A stretch of 64,000 nt of DNA from Acetobacteraceae bacterium. Lineage in GTDB: Bacteria > Pseudomonadota > Alphaproteobacteria > Acetobacterales > Acetobacteraceae. The translations under genes were made by a program, and so were the position numbers. Of this stretch, positions 1-8,731 are shown piece by piece (within the stretch, counting starts at the first letter, position 1; each line of letters begins with the position of its first letter). The notes below the pieces were generated by a model. The model was not told where the DNA came from, searched no databases, and saw only the letters and a list, made by a program, of their open reading frames with translations. The stretch covers positions 124,001-188,000 of the forward strand of contig JAIXWG010000058.1 of assembly GCA_027482245.1 (NCBI GenBank), read 5' to 3'.

Positions 1-65
1 TGGGCGGCGGGAGACGTGCCGCCGCCGGCCGGCTTGTTCGCGGATCTTCAGCAGGAAACGACCGC

Positions 66-1697
66 ATGACGCTGCACTCCGCTGCCGATGACCTGATCAT
101 GGGCCTGACGCAGGTGGTGGACCTGCCCGGCCTGACCACGGCCGCCGGCGCGCCGCTGGCGGGCGAGGACATCGCCGCGCTGATCGAGGAAGCCGCCCGC
201 TTCACGCGGGAGCAGATGGCCCCGGGCTGGCAGGAGGCCGACCGCCACGGCGCCACCTACGCCAACGGCACCGTCACCACGCCGCCGCACTACAAGGCGC
301 TGATGCGGGCCTGGATCGACAGCGGCTGGCAGGGCGTCGCTGCCCCCGAATCCCATGGCGGGCAGGGGCTGCCGCATGCCGTCTGGATCGCGGTGACGGA
401 ACTGGCTTCCGCCGCCGACATGGCCTTCTTCCTCGGCCCCGTGCTGACCGCCGGCGCCATCGACCTGCTGCTGGGCCATGGCACGCCGGACCAGCAGGAA
501 CGCTTCCTGCCGAAGCTCGTCACCGGCGAATGGAACGGCACCATGTGCCTGACGGAGCCGCAGGCGGGCAGCGACCTGGCCGCGCTCCGCACCCGTGCCG
601 AACCCCTCGGGGACGGCCGCTACGCCCTGCACGGCCAGAAGATCTACATCACTTGGGGCGAGCACGACACGACGGAGAACATCCTCCACCTCGTCCTTGC
701 CCGCCTACCCGGTGCCGCCGAAGGCAGCCGGGGCATCTCCCTCTTCGCCGCGCCGAAGGTCCTGCCGGACGGCACGCGCAACGCGCTCCGCTGCGGCGGC
801 ATCGAGCGGAAGATGGGCATCCACGCCTCCCCCACCTGCATCATGCTGTTCGAGGGCGCGGAGGCGGAGCTGGTCGGCGAACCCGGCCGCGGGCTCAACG
901 CCATGTTCGCCATGATGAACGCGGCGCGGCTGGCCGTGGGCGTCCAGGGCGTGGCCGCCGGCGCGCGGGCGCTGGAACTGGCGGAGAAATACGCCGCCGA
1001 CCGCACCCAGTCCGGCCGCCCCATCGCCCGCCACGCCGATGTCGCCCGCATGCTGGCGGAGATGCGCGCCACGACCCTCGCCTCCCGCCTGCTGGCCTTG
1101 GAGGCCGCGGCCGCGCTGGACCGCCACCACCTGCTGGGGGATGAGGCCGGGCAGGTGCGCCTCGCGTTGCTGACGCCCATCGTGAAGGCCTGGTGCACCG
1201 ATCGGGGCGTGGAGAATGCCAGTCTCGGCATCCAGGTGCATGGCGGCATGGGCTTCGTGGAGGATACCGGCGCCGCCCAGGTGCTGCGCGACGTCCGCAT
1301 CACGCCCATCTACGAAGGCACCAACGGCATCCAGGCGATCGACCTGCTGGTGCGGAAGGTCGCCAAGGATGGCGGGGCCGCGATGCGCGCCCTGCTGGCG
1401 GAGGTCTCGGCCGCCGATCCGCGCCTGGCGGACGCCGCACGCCGGCTGGATGCAGCGACGGGGCTGATGCTGGATCTGCAGGGCAGGGACCCCGATGCCG
1501 CCCAGGGCCTGGCCACCGCCTATCTGGACGCCTGCGGCTGGGTGCTGGGGGGCTGGATGCTGGCCCGCGCCGCCGCCGCGGCGCCGGACCGGGCCGCGCT
1601 GGCCGGTTTCTACCTGGCCCGGCTGCTGCCGCGGGCGGAGGCCAGGTGCCTCGAAATCGAACAGGGGGCGCTGGTCCCCATCCCTTCGGTGATGTAA
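66..1697 (+). CDS. Acyl-CoA dehydrogenase (FadE/DmdC-like)
   Basis: FAD enzyme that introduces the alpha,beta double bond in an acyl-CoA thioester and passes electrons to ETF. The 543 residues show the family order: helical N domain, a middle beta domain with MCLTEPQAGSDL starting at residue 160, and a C-terminal helical domain. Y416-E417 in YEGTNGIQAIDL matches the catalytic glutamate of medium-chain enzymes. About 110 further residues follow, as in longer FadE and DmdC types. The stretch WGEHDTTENILHLVLAR is typical of the methylthiopropanoyl-CoA dehydrogenase-like clade (recalled, not aligned), so the substrate could be a short or branched acyl-CoA rather than a fatty acid. A CAGGAAA sequence lies just upstream of the ATG. 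Nothing ties it to the carotenoid genes that follow. Confidence 0.93.
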   Translation: MTLHSAADDLIMGLTQVVDLPGLTTAAGAPLAGEDIAALIEEAARFTREQMAPGWQEADRHGATYANGTVTTPPHYKALMRAWIDSGWQGVAAPESHGGQGLPHAVWIAVTELASAADMAFFLGPVLTAGAIDLLLGHGTPDQQERFLPKLVTGEWNGTMCLTEPQAGSDLAALRTRAEPLGDGRYALHGQKIYITWGEHDTTENILHLVLARLPGAAEGSRGISLFAAPKVLPDGTRNALRCGGIERKMGIHASPTCIMLFEGAEAELVGEPGRGLNAMFAMMNAARLAVGVQGVAAGARALELAEKYAADRTQSGRPIARHADVARMLAEMRATTLASRLLALEAAAALDRHHLLGDEAGQVRLALLTPIVKAWCTDRGVENASLGIQVHGGMGFVEDTGAAQVLRDVRITPIYEGTNGIQAIDLLVRKVAKDGGAAMRALLAEVSAADPRLADAARRLDAATGLMLDLQGRDPDAAQGLATAYLDACGWVLGGWMLARAAAAAPDRAALAGFYLARLLPRAEARCLEIEQGALVPIPSVM

Positions 1698-1754
1698 CCG
1701 GTCATTCATGCCTCTTGCAGCCCCAGACGTCGCACGCATCTGCTGCCATCGATC

Positions 1755-3359
1755 ATGACCGCGCCCCTGTCCTCCCCCGCCCTTCATCGACCCCGGCCCA
1801 AGGTGGCCATCATCGGCGCGGGGCCTGGGGGCCTCGCCGCCGCCATGATGCTCGCCGCATCCGGCGCCCGGGTCACCGTGTTCGAGAAGGATGACGTGGT
1901 CGGGGGGCGCACGCGCACCCTGACCACCGACCAGGGCTACAAGTTCGACCTGGGACCGACCTTCTTCCTCTATCCCCGCATCCTGAAGGAGATCTTCCAG
2001 CGCTGCGGCGCCGATCTCGAGCAGGAAGTGGATATGCGGCGGCTGGAGCCGCAGTACCGCCTGACCTTCGAAAAGGGCGGCAGCGCCACCCATATCGAGG
2101 CCAGCGCCGACATGGCGCGGATGGAAGCGGCGATCGCGCAGATCTCACCGAAGGACGCCAAGGGCCTGCGCCCCTTCATGGAGGAGAACCGGGCCAAGCT
2201 CGCGGCCTTCCGCCCCGTGCTGGAACGCGCCTTCTCCACCGCCGCCGACATGATCCGCCCGGACATGATCAAGGCGCTGCCGCTGATGAAGCCCTGGTCC
2301 ACGGTGGACAAGGACCTGGCGCGCCACTTCAGCGACCCCCGCGTCCGCCTCGCCTTCTCCTTCCAGACCAAGTACCTGGGCATGAGCCCGTTCAAGTGCC
2401 CGGCGCTCTTCACCATCCTGTCCTTCCTGGAATACGAGCACGGCATCTTCCACCCCATTGGCGGCTGCGGCGCGGTTTCCGTCGCCATGGCGAAGGTGGC
2501 GGAACGCCTCGGCGCCGAGATCCGCCTGAACTCCCCGGTGGACCGCATCGGCTTCGAAGGCCGCCGCGCCAAGGGCGTCGAGATCGGCGGCGTGCGGCAT
2601 GATGCCGACGCCGTCGTCGTCAACGCCGACTTCGCCCATGCCATCCCGAAGCTGATCCCGGACCACCTCCGCAAGGGCTGGAAGGACAAGAAGATCGGGG
2701 AGGCGAAGTACTCCTGCTCGACCTTCATGCTCTATCTCGGGCTCGACCGGGAACTGCCCGAACTCGCCCACCACAACGTCCTGCTCTCCGAGGGCTACCA
2801 GGAGAACATCGCCCAGATCGAACGGGGCGAGATTCCCGAGGTGCCGTCGCTCTATGTGCAGCACGCCGGGGCGACGGACCCGACCATGGCGCCGAAGGGC
2901 CACTCCGCCCTCTACGTCCTCGTCCCCGTGCCGAACCTCATCAAGCAGCCGGACTGGCCGGCCCAGGCCGCACGATACCGGGAGATCGCGCTGGACCGCC
3001 TGAAGGCCCTCGGCCTGCCGGACCTGCGCCCCCACATCAAGTACGAGCGGATCGTCGCTCCCCAGGACTGGGAGAGCGACTTCGCGGTCGGCTTCGGTGC
3101 CACCTTCAACCTGTCCCACGAACTGCCGCAGATGCTGCTGTTCCGGCCGGGCAACCGGTTCCGGGACGTGGAGGGTGTCTACCTTGTCGGCGGCGGCACC
3201 CACCCCGGCAGCGGCCTGCCTGTCATCTACGAAGGCGCCAGGATCACGACGGGGCTGATGGCACAGGACCTCGGCCTGGCCAGCGCGCCCAGCCGCCCCA
3301 CGGCCGGCGGCGACTTCGCGGCCGCCACGCCGGCCGCGGCCTACGGGCCGGATCGGTAG
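1755..3359 (+). CDS. CrtI/CrtN-family carotenoid desaturase (first of two)
   Basis: FAD-dependent desaturase or oxygenase of the phytoene/diapophytoene dehydrogenase family, expected at the membrane on a polyene substrate. The dinucleotide-binding GAGPGG is at residues 21-26, followed by the family's E-K-x-x-x-V-G-G-R and the D-x-G-P-T element (FDLGPTF). The C-terminal FAD signature GVYLVGGGTHPGSGLP is near residue 473. At 534 residues it has the usual family length. Downstream squalene-forming genes suggest the substrate is squalene or a C30 polyene, so this is either the CrtN-like dehydrogenase or the CrtP-like terminal-methyl oxygenase. The sequence alone does not say which of the two paralogues does which step. 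A 250-bp hairpin-rich gap separates it from the second paralogue. Confidence 0.9.
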   Translation: MTAPLSSPALHRPRPKVAIIGAGPGGLAAAMMLAASGARVTVFEKDDVVGGRTRTLTTDQGYKFDLGPTFFLYPRILKEIFQRCGADLEQEVDMRRLEPQYRLTFEKGGSATHIEASADMARMEAAIAQISPKDAKGLRPFMEENRAKLAAFRPVLERAFSTAADMIRPDMIKALPLMKPWSTVDKDLARHFSDPRVRLAFSFQTKYLGMSPFKCPALFTILSFLEYEHGIFHPIGGCGAVSVAMAKVAERLGAEIRLNSPVDRIGFEGRRAKGVEIGGVRHDADAVVVNADFAHAIPKLIPDHLRKGWKDKKIGEAKYSCSTFMLYLGLDRELPELAHHNVLLSEGYQENIAQIERGEIPEVPSLYVQHAGATDPTMAPKGHSALYVLVPVPNLIKQPDWPAQAARYREIALDRLKALGLPDLRPHIKYERIVAPQDWESDFAVGFGATFNLSHELPQMLLFRPGNRFRDVEGVYLVGGGTHPGSGLPVIYEGARITTGLMAQDLGLASAPSRPTAGGDFAAATPAAAYGPDR

Positions 3360-3380
3360 GCGGGTTTCGCGGGTGGCTTC

Positions 3381-3560
3381 GCGGGGGCGCTGCCCCCGCA
3401 CCCCCGCCGGGGGGCGTGGCGCCCCCCGGACCCCGCCAGCACTGAACGCTGGGGAGGGAGGGGGGGCGAAGTGCCCCCCTCCCTCCCCAGCGTTCACTAC
3501 CTGAGGTCCAGGAGGCCGCTGCCTCCTGGCAGGGGGTGCAGGGGGACAGCGTCCCCCTGC
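3381..3560. repeat. Array of five GC-rich perfect or near-perfect hairpins
   Basis: Five inverted repeats follow each other in the gap between the two desaturase genes: arms 3381-3388/3392-3399 (loop GCT), 3407-3416/3420-3429 (loop TGG), 3444-3467/3473-3495 (23 to 24 bp, one bulged G, loop GAAGT), 3508-3516/3521-3529 (loop CGCT) and 3538-3547/3551-3560 (loop AGC). The last two form the same two-hairpin module seen again at 26425-26475. Such elements behave as REP-like sequences, transcript stabilisers or attenuators. Here they would sit inside the carotenoid transcript. No coding capacity is apparent. Confidence 0.85.
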
Positions 3561-3609
3561 AATGCCCCCGGGAAACACGCTACGAATACAGGCACGGAGG
3601 TGCGTTCGC

Positions 3610-5196
3610 ATGGCTGATCGGGTGGTGGTGGTCGGGGGTGGCCTGGGTGGGCTGGCGGCCGCGGCGGTGGCGGCGGCGCGGGGGCACAAGGTCACGCTGC
3701 TCGACAAGAACCCTTGGCTGGGTGGCAAGGCGGCGGTGTTGAACCTGCCGGCGCCGGATGGCAGCGGCGAGTTCCGCTTCGACATGGGGCCGACCATCCT
3801 GACCGTGCCGCGCGTGCTGCGCCGGATCTATGCGGAGGCCGGGCTGGACCAGGCGCGCGAGTTGCCGCTGATCCGCCTCGACCCGCAGTGGCGCTGCTTC
3901 TTCGAGGACGGGACACAGATCGACCTGATGGCCGATGTCGCGACCATGCAGGCGCAGATCGAGAAGTTCGCACCCGGTCGTGGCCTGGGCGAGGGCTACC
4001 GCAAGTTCCAGGAAGAGAGCCGCCACCTGCATGGCGTCTCCGAAAAATTCTTCTTCTGGCGGCCGGTGGAGGGTGTCACCGACACCATCGACATGAAGGC
4101 CAACCTGAACCCGAACACCATCCGGGACGTGCTGAGCCTGAAGATGGGCCAGACGGCGGCCAAGGTGATCCGCGGCCATGTGCCGGATGAGCGCCTGGCC
4201 CAGATGCTGGACCATTACTGCCAGTATATCGGCTCCTCCCCCTACCTGGCGCCGGCGGTGGTGTGCTCGATCGGCGACATGCAGGCGAGCGAGGGCGTCT
4301 GGTACCCCGTCGGCGGCACCCGCGCGGTGGCGGAGGGGCTGGCGAAGCTGGCCGCGAGCCTTGGGGCGGACCTGCGCCCCAATTCCGAGGTCACGGGCTT
4401 CGACATCGAGAATGGCGCCATCAAGGGCGTGCGGGTGGGGTCGGAGCGCATCGCTTGCGATGCCGTCATCTCCAACATGGACGCCATCCGTACGTACAAG
4501 GAGCTGGTCGGCGGCGATGTCGGCCGGAAGTATGAGAAGAAGGGCTTCGAGCCCGCGTGCAGCGGCGTCGTCCTCTATCTCGGCCTGAAGAAGCGCTACG
4601 ACCACCTGGCGCATCACTGCTTCGTCTTCTCCCGGGATGCGGAGGAGGAGTTCGACGCGATCTACAAAAAGGGCGAGCCCGCGCCGGATCCCACAGCGTA
4701 TCTGGCCGCGACGTCGTGCAGCGACGACACCACGGCGCCGGCGGGCGGGGAGGCGCTGTATGTGCTGGTCCACACGCCGCATCTTCGCCCGCACCATGAC
4801 TGGTCGACGATGTTCCCGAAGTACCGGCAGACCATCCTCGACAAGCTGAAGCGCACGGCGGGGATGGAGGATATCGAGGAGCGGATCGTGGTGGAGAGCC
4901 AGCTGACGCCGGTCGACATCCACAACCGCTACAAGGTGCTGGACGGCGCGATCTACGGGCTGGCGAGCCATGGCAGCTTCACCGGCGCCTTCAAGCCGGG
5001 CAACCGCAGCAAGGCGGTGAAGGGCCTCTATCTCTGCGGCGGCGCGGCCCATCCGGGCCCCGGCATGCCGATGGTGATGATGTCCGGCTGGATCGCCGCC
5101 GATGCGCTGGACCGCGACCGCGGCGGCAGGGGCATGAGTGATGCGGCGCGGGAAGCCGGGCGGCGCGAATCCGAAATCGCCGCGGCGGCCGAGTAG
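3610..5196 (+). CDS. CrtN/CrtP-family carotenoid desaturase or oxygenase (second of two)
   Basis: Second FAD amine-oxidase-fold carotenoid enzyme, 528 residues from this start. GGGLGG is at residues 9-14, the FDMGPTI element lies near residue 58, and the C-terminal FAD signature GLYLCGGAAHPGPGMP near residue 473. The start is chosen because CGGAGG sits 9 nt before this ATG and the FAD motif then falls at the usual distance from the N-terminus; an in-frame ATG 16 codons upstream would lie in the hairpin-rich gap without a good ribosome site. By analogy with staphyloxanthin genes, one paralogue desaturates the C30 chain and the other oxidises a terminal methyl to an aldehyde. The next gene starts 8 bp after the stop. 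Confidence 0.9.
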   Translation: MADRVVVVGGGLGGLAAAAVAAARGHKVTLLDKNPWLGGKAAVLNLPAPDGSGEFRFDMGPTILTVPRVLRRIYAEAGLDQARELPLIRLDPQWRCFFEDGTQIDLMADVATMQAQIEKFAPGRGLGEGYRKFQEESRHLHGVSEKFFFWRPVEGVTDTIDMKANLNPNTIRDVLSLKMGQTAAKVIRGHVPDERLAQMLDHYCQYIGSSPYLAPAVVCSIGDMQASEGVWYPVGGTRAVAEGLAKLAASLGADLRPNSEVTGFDIENGAIKGVRVGSERIACDAVISNMDAIRTYKELVGGDVGRKYEKKGFEPACSGVVLYLGLKKRYDHLAHHCFVFSRDAEEEFDAIYKKGEPAPDPTAYLAATSCSDDTTAPAGGEALYVLVHTPHLRPHHDWSTMFPKYRQTILDKLKRTAGMEDIEERIVVESQLTPVDIHNRYKVLDGAIYGLASHGSFTGAFKPGNRSKAVKGLYLCGGAAHPGPGMPMVMMSGWIAADALDRDRGGRGMSDAAREAGRRESEIAAAAE

Positions 5197-5204
5197 CCAC
5201 CGCC

Positions 5205-6020
5205 ATGGCTACCGCCCCGAAGCCGGAGGGGGACAATCCCGTCCCCCTCTTCGACCCGCGGCGGATGGCCTTCTACCACTTCATGTTCCGCCGCTTCTTC
5301 GCCAAGCACATGCGCGCGGCGCGGGTGGCGCGGTGGGGCATGCCGCGGGACTATGGCAACCGCCCGCTGGTGGTCTTCGCCAACCATCCGGGCTGGTGGG
5401 ACGGCGTCGCCTTCATGCTGCTGTCGCAGCGGCTGTTCCGCGGCCGGACGATGTTCATCCCGATGGATGCGCAGGCGCTGTCCCGCTACGCCTTCATGCG
5501 CCGCATCGGCGTCTTCGGGATCGAGGGCGGCACCGCGCGCGGCGCCGTCGCCTTCCTGCGCACGGCGAAGACGGTGCTGGCGGCGCCGGACCGGATGCTC
5601 TGGATGAATGCGCCCGGCCGGTTCAGCGACGTGCGGGAACGCCCCGTGCCGATCGCGCCCGGCATGACCCGGCTGCCGGAGATGGCGGCGGATGCCCTCT
5701 TCGTGCCCCTGGCGCTCGACTACCCCTTCTGGACGGAGCGCAAGGCGGAGATGCTCTGCGCCTTCGGCGATCCGATCGAGGCAGCCACCCTGCTGGCCCT
5801 GCCGCGGGACGACCGCGCGCCCGCGCTGTCGCAGGCGCTGGCGGAGACGATGGACCGCCTGGCGCTGGACGCCATCGCCCGTGATCCGGCAAGGTTCGAG
5901 ACGCTGCTGCGCGGGCCGGAAGGCATGGGGGGCGTGTGGCAGCTGTGGCGCCGCCTGCGCAGCACGCTCCGCGGCGAACGCTTCGATCCAAGACACGATC
6001 CTCGCCAGGAGGCCGGCTAG
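5205..6020 (+). CDS. PlsC-like acyltransferase, probable carotenoid-glycoside acyltransferase
   Basis: Lysophospholipid-acyltransferase fold protein of 271 residues. The catalytic H-x4-D motif is visible as NHPGWWDG (H61, D66), followed by a hydrophobic substrate-binding region and an EGG-like turn (FGIEGGTARG). In a housekeeping setting this family acylates glycerol-3-phosphate derivatives. Here it lies between carotenoid oxidases and a glycosyltransferase with only 3 to 8 bp gaps, so a role like CrtO of staphyloxanthin synthesis, esterifying a fatty acid to the carotenoid sugar, is the better inference. No signal peptide is seen; membrane association would be peripheral. Confidence 0.82.
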   Translation: MATAPKPEGDNPVPLFDPRRMAFYHFMFRRFFAKHMRAARVARWGMPRDYGNRPLVVFANHPGWWDGVAFMLLSQRLFRGRTMFIPMDAQALSRYAFMRRIGVFGIEGGTARGAVAFLRTAKTVLAAPDRMLWMNAPGRFSDVRERPVPIAPGMTRLPEMAADALFVPLALDYPFWTERKAEMLCAFGDPIEAATLLALPRDDRAPALSQALAETMDRLALDAIARDPARFETLLRGPEGMGGVWQLWRRLRSTLRGERFDPRHDPRQEAG

Positions 6021-6023
6021 ACC

Positions 6024-7127
6024 ATGGTTGCGGATTTCACCTGGGCCTGGATCGCCCTGGCGCTGGCGACCTTCCCGGCCACGATGGGGGTGGTGAACCT
6101 GTTCCTCGTGCGCCCGCCGGAAGGCCGGCCCGGCGATGGCGCGCTGGTCTCCGTCCTGATCCCCGCGCGGAACGAGGAGGCGAACATCGCCGCCTGCCTC
6201 GATGCCGTCCTCGCTTCCCGCGGCGTCGCGATCGAGGTCGTCGTGATGGATGACGGATCGACGGACCGGACCGCGGCGATCGTGCAGGGCTACGCGGCGC
6301 GCGATGGGCGCGTCCGCCTGGAACAGGCCCCGCCGCTGCCTTCGGGCTGGACCGGCAAGGTGCATGCCTGCCAGCGCCTGGCGGATGCCGCGCGGGGCAC
6401 GCATCTGCTGTTCATCGATGCCGATGTGCGCCTCGCCCCCGATGCCGCGGCCAGCATGACGGGCCATGCGGCGCGGACGGGCGCGGGGATGGTGACGGGC
6501 GTGCCGCGCCAAATCATCCGCTCGCTCGGCGAAGCGGCCACCGTGCCGATGATCAACTTCCTCCTGATGTGCTACCTGCCCGGCGGCGGGCGGGCCTTCA
6601 CCAAGCGGTCCGGCATGGCCGCGGCCTGCGGGCAGCTGCTGCTGGTGGAACGCCGCGCCTATGATCACACCGGCGGGCATGAGGCGGTGAAGGGCGTGCT
6701 GCATGACGGGCTCGCGCTCGCCCGCCTGATGCGGGACGCCGGGCATGCGACGGAGATCGTGGAGGGCGCGGGAATCGCGACCTGCCGCATGTACACGAAC
6801 TTCGCGGATTGCTGGTCCGGCTTCAGCAAGAATGCGCGGGAGGGCATGGCGACCCCGGTCGGCCTGCCGGTCTGGACCGTGATGCTGGCGGGCGCGCATC
6901 TCTGGCCCTTCGTCTTCCTGCCGGGCACCGCGGCGATCATCGCGCTGGCGCTGGGCTTCGCGCTGCGCGCCGCCGTCACGCTGCGGGTGCGGGAGCCCTG
7001 GTGGACCATCCCGCTGCATCCCGTGACCGTCGCGGTCGCGCTCGCCATCCAGTGGACGGCGCTGGTGCGCGGGCTGATGGGCAAGCCGGCGGGGTGGAAG
7101 GGCCGCGCCTACCAGGGCATCGGCTGA
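6024..7127 (+). CDS. Family 2 glycosyltransferase, CrtQ-like
   Basis: Membrane-anchored GT2 enzyme of 367 residues. An N-terminal hydrophobic segment is followed by the GT-A domain: LIPARNEEANI, the nucleotide-binding DDGS (residues 76-79) and the metal-binding D-A-D (132-134). Two or three hydrophobic segments close the protein (about 290-350). This layout matches carotenoid glucosyltransferases such as CrtQ and HpnB-type hopanoid-associated transferases. Position in the cluster favours transfer of a sugar to the carboxyl group of an oxidised C30 carotenoid. It begins 3 bp after the acyltransferase stop and its own stop is 2 bp before the next start, so translation is probably coupled. Confidence 0.85.
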   Translation: MVADFTWAWIALALATFPATMGVVNLFLVRPPEGRPGDGALVSVLIPARNEEANIAACLDAVLASRGVAIEVVVMDDGSTDRTAAIVQGYAARDGRVRLEQAPPLPSGWTGKVHACQRLADAARGTHLLFIDADVRLAPDAAASMTGHAARTGAGMVTGVPRQIIRSLGEAATVPMINFLLMCYLPGGGRAFTKRSGMAAACGQLLLVERRAYDHTGGHEAVKGVLHDGLALARLMRDAGHATEIVEGAGIATCRMYTNFADCWSGFSKNAREGMATPVGLPVWTVMLAGAHLWPFVFLPGTAAIIALALGFALRAAVTLRVREPWWTIPLHPVTVAVALAIQWTALVRGLMGKPAGWKGRAYQGIG

Positions 7128-7129
7128 GC

Positions 7130-8731
7130 GTGGATTCCGTCACGGTTGCCGCCGGCCCGCCGACCCGGGACGAGAATTCGGAGAATTTCCCCGTCGCCTC
7201 GCGGCTGATCCCGGCCGCGCTGCGCCCCAAGGTCCTGGCCTTCTACCGCTTCGTCCGCACCGCCGACGACATCGCCGACCACGCCACGCTCAACAGCACG
7301 GAGAAGCTGGCGCGGCTGGAGGCGATGGAGATCCTGCTGGACGATCCCGCCGGGCCGCTGGCCGACGTCGGCACCGACGAAGCCCGCCTGCTGCTCTCCG
7401 CCTTCCGCCAGGATGCCATCCGAGGCCGCTACCCCGACTGGGCGGCGCTGGAGGATTACTGCGCCCGCTCAGCCGAACCCGTGGGCCGCATGCTGCTGCG
7501 CCTGCATGGCGAGGATGACGCGGCCGCGCGCCATGCCTCCGACGGGCTCTGCACCGCGCTGCAGATCCTGAACCACCTGCAGGACCTGGTGCCGGACCGG
7601 GACGCGATGGACCGCATCTACCTGCCCGTGCCCTGGATGGCGCTGGCGGGCGGGGAGGCCACCTTCTTCGCCGCCGCGAACCCCGCCCGCCGTGCCGTGC
7701 TGGATGCGGCGCTCGATCGGGTGGAGGCGCTGCTGGAACAGGCGGCGCCGCTGCCGCGCCTGCTGCGGTCCCGCCTGCGCTTCCAGGCTGCCGTGACGCT
7801 GGATCTGGGATGGCGCCTGCTGGCGAAGCTGCGCGCCGATGATCCCGTGCAGGGCCGCGTCGCGCTGGGCAAGACGGACTTCGCCCGCGCCTTCGCGCGG
7901 CTGGCACTGCCGCCGCCTTCCGACGCCGCCGTCGTGCGCGCGCGGGTGGCGCGGGCCAAATCCTCCTTCGCGCGGGGCATGGCGGTGCTGAAGGGGGAGC
8001 GGCGACGCGCGCTCTTCGCCGTCTATGGCTTCTGCCGGGCGGTGGACGACATCGCCGATGGCGCCATGCCGGAAGCCGAGAAGCGCCGCTTCCTCGCGCA
8101 ATGGCGCAGCAAGCTGGAGGCACCAGATTGCGCGCTTTCCGCCGAACTCGCCTGGGCCCGGCGCGCATACGCGCTGCCGCTCTCGGAATGCGAGGTCATG
8201 ATCGCGGGCATGGAGACGGATGCGACGCCGGCGCTGCGCCTGCGGACGGAGGTGGCGCTGGACGAGTATTGCCGCCGCGTCGCCGGCAGCGTCGGCGCCA
8301 TGGCGGTGCGCATCTTCGGCGCGCCGGGGGCGGAGCGCTTCGGCCTCGCCCTCGGCCGGACCTTCCAACTCGTGAACATCCTGCGCGACGTGGATGAGGA
8401 TGCGGCGATCGACCGCGTCTATGTGCCGGCCGACCTGCTGGCGCGGCACGGCGTGACGGCGACGGCGGCGGCTGACATCGTCGCCGATCCCGGCTTCGCC
8501 CGCTGCTGCGAGGAACTGGCCCACCGCGCGGCCGCCGGCTTCGCGCGGGCGGAACGGGAGTTGCGCGAACACGACCCCGCGGCGCTGAAGCCGGCGCGGG
8601 TGATGATGTGGGGCTATCGCCGCCTGTTCGACCGCATGCAGGCGCAGGGCTTCGCCTTCCCGCGCGTCCGGCCCCGCCTGACGCGGGAGGAGAAGCTGCG
8701 CATGGCGCTGCTGGCGATGAAGCCAGGATGA
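7130..8731 (+). CDS. hpnC-hpnD: HpnC-HpnD fusion: squalene synthase pair in one polypeptide
   Basis: Two squalene/phytoene-synthase domains in one 533-residue chain. The first (about 1-265) resembles HpnC (hydroxysqualene synthase): ENSENFPVAS at the N-terminus, D46-D47-x-x-D50 and a second Asp motif D152-x3-D156. The second (about 270-533) resembles HpnD (presqualene diphosphate synthase): D306-D307-x-x-D310 and D420-x3-D424. HpnD condenses two farnesyl-PP to presqualene-PP, HpnC converts this to hydroxysqualene, and HpnE reduces it to squalene. These are normally separate genes of about 280 codons. The GTG start is preferred: it lies 2 bp after the previous stop and gives the HpnC N-terminus. 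The frame is open further upstream, but only inside the glycosyltransferase gene. The stop overlaps hpnE by ATGA. Confidence 0.9.
   Translation: MDSVTVAAGPPTRDENSENFPVASRLIPAALRPKVLAFYRFVRTADDIADHATLNSTEKLARLEAMEILLDDPAGPLADVGTDEARLLLSAFRQDAIRGRYPDWAALEDYCARSAEPVGRMLLRLHGEDDAAARHASDGLCTALQILNHLQDLVPDRDAMDRIYLPVPWMALAGGEATFFAAANPARRAVLDAALDRVEALLEQAAPLPRLLRSRLRFQAAVTLDLGWRLLAKLRADDPVQGRVALGKTDFARAFARLALPPPSDAAVVRARVARAKSSFARGMAVLKGERRRALFAVYGFCRAVDDIADGAMPEAEKRRFLAQWRSKLEAPDCALSAELAWARRAYALPLSECEVMIAGMETDATPALRLRTEVALDEYCRRVAGSVGAMAVRIFGAPGAERFGLALGRTFQLVNILRDVDEDAAIDRVYVPADLLARHGVTATAAADIVADPGFARCCEELAHRAAAGFARAERELREHDPAALKPARVMMWGYRRLFDRMQAQGFAFPRVRPRLTREEKLRMALLAMKPG

Noticed and set aside
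66-1697. Acyl-CoA dehydrogenase as first gene of the carotenoid operon
   Set aside because: It is only 57 bp upstream, but no step of C30 carotenoid synthesis needs it; co-transcription is possible, function in the pathway is not supported.
3562-3609. Earlier start for the second desaturase
   Set aside because: It would add 16 residues encoded next to the hairpin array without a ribosome site; CGGAGG precedes the ATG at 3610.
6809-7129. Upstream extension of the HpnC-HpnD frame inside the glycosyltransferase gene
   Set aside because: The added 107 residues are an out-of-frame reading of the glycosyltransferase; HpnC homology begins right after the GTG at 7130.
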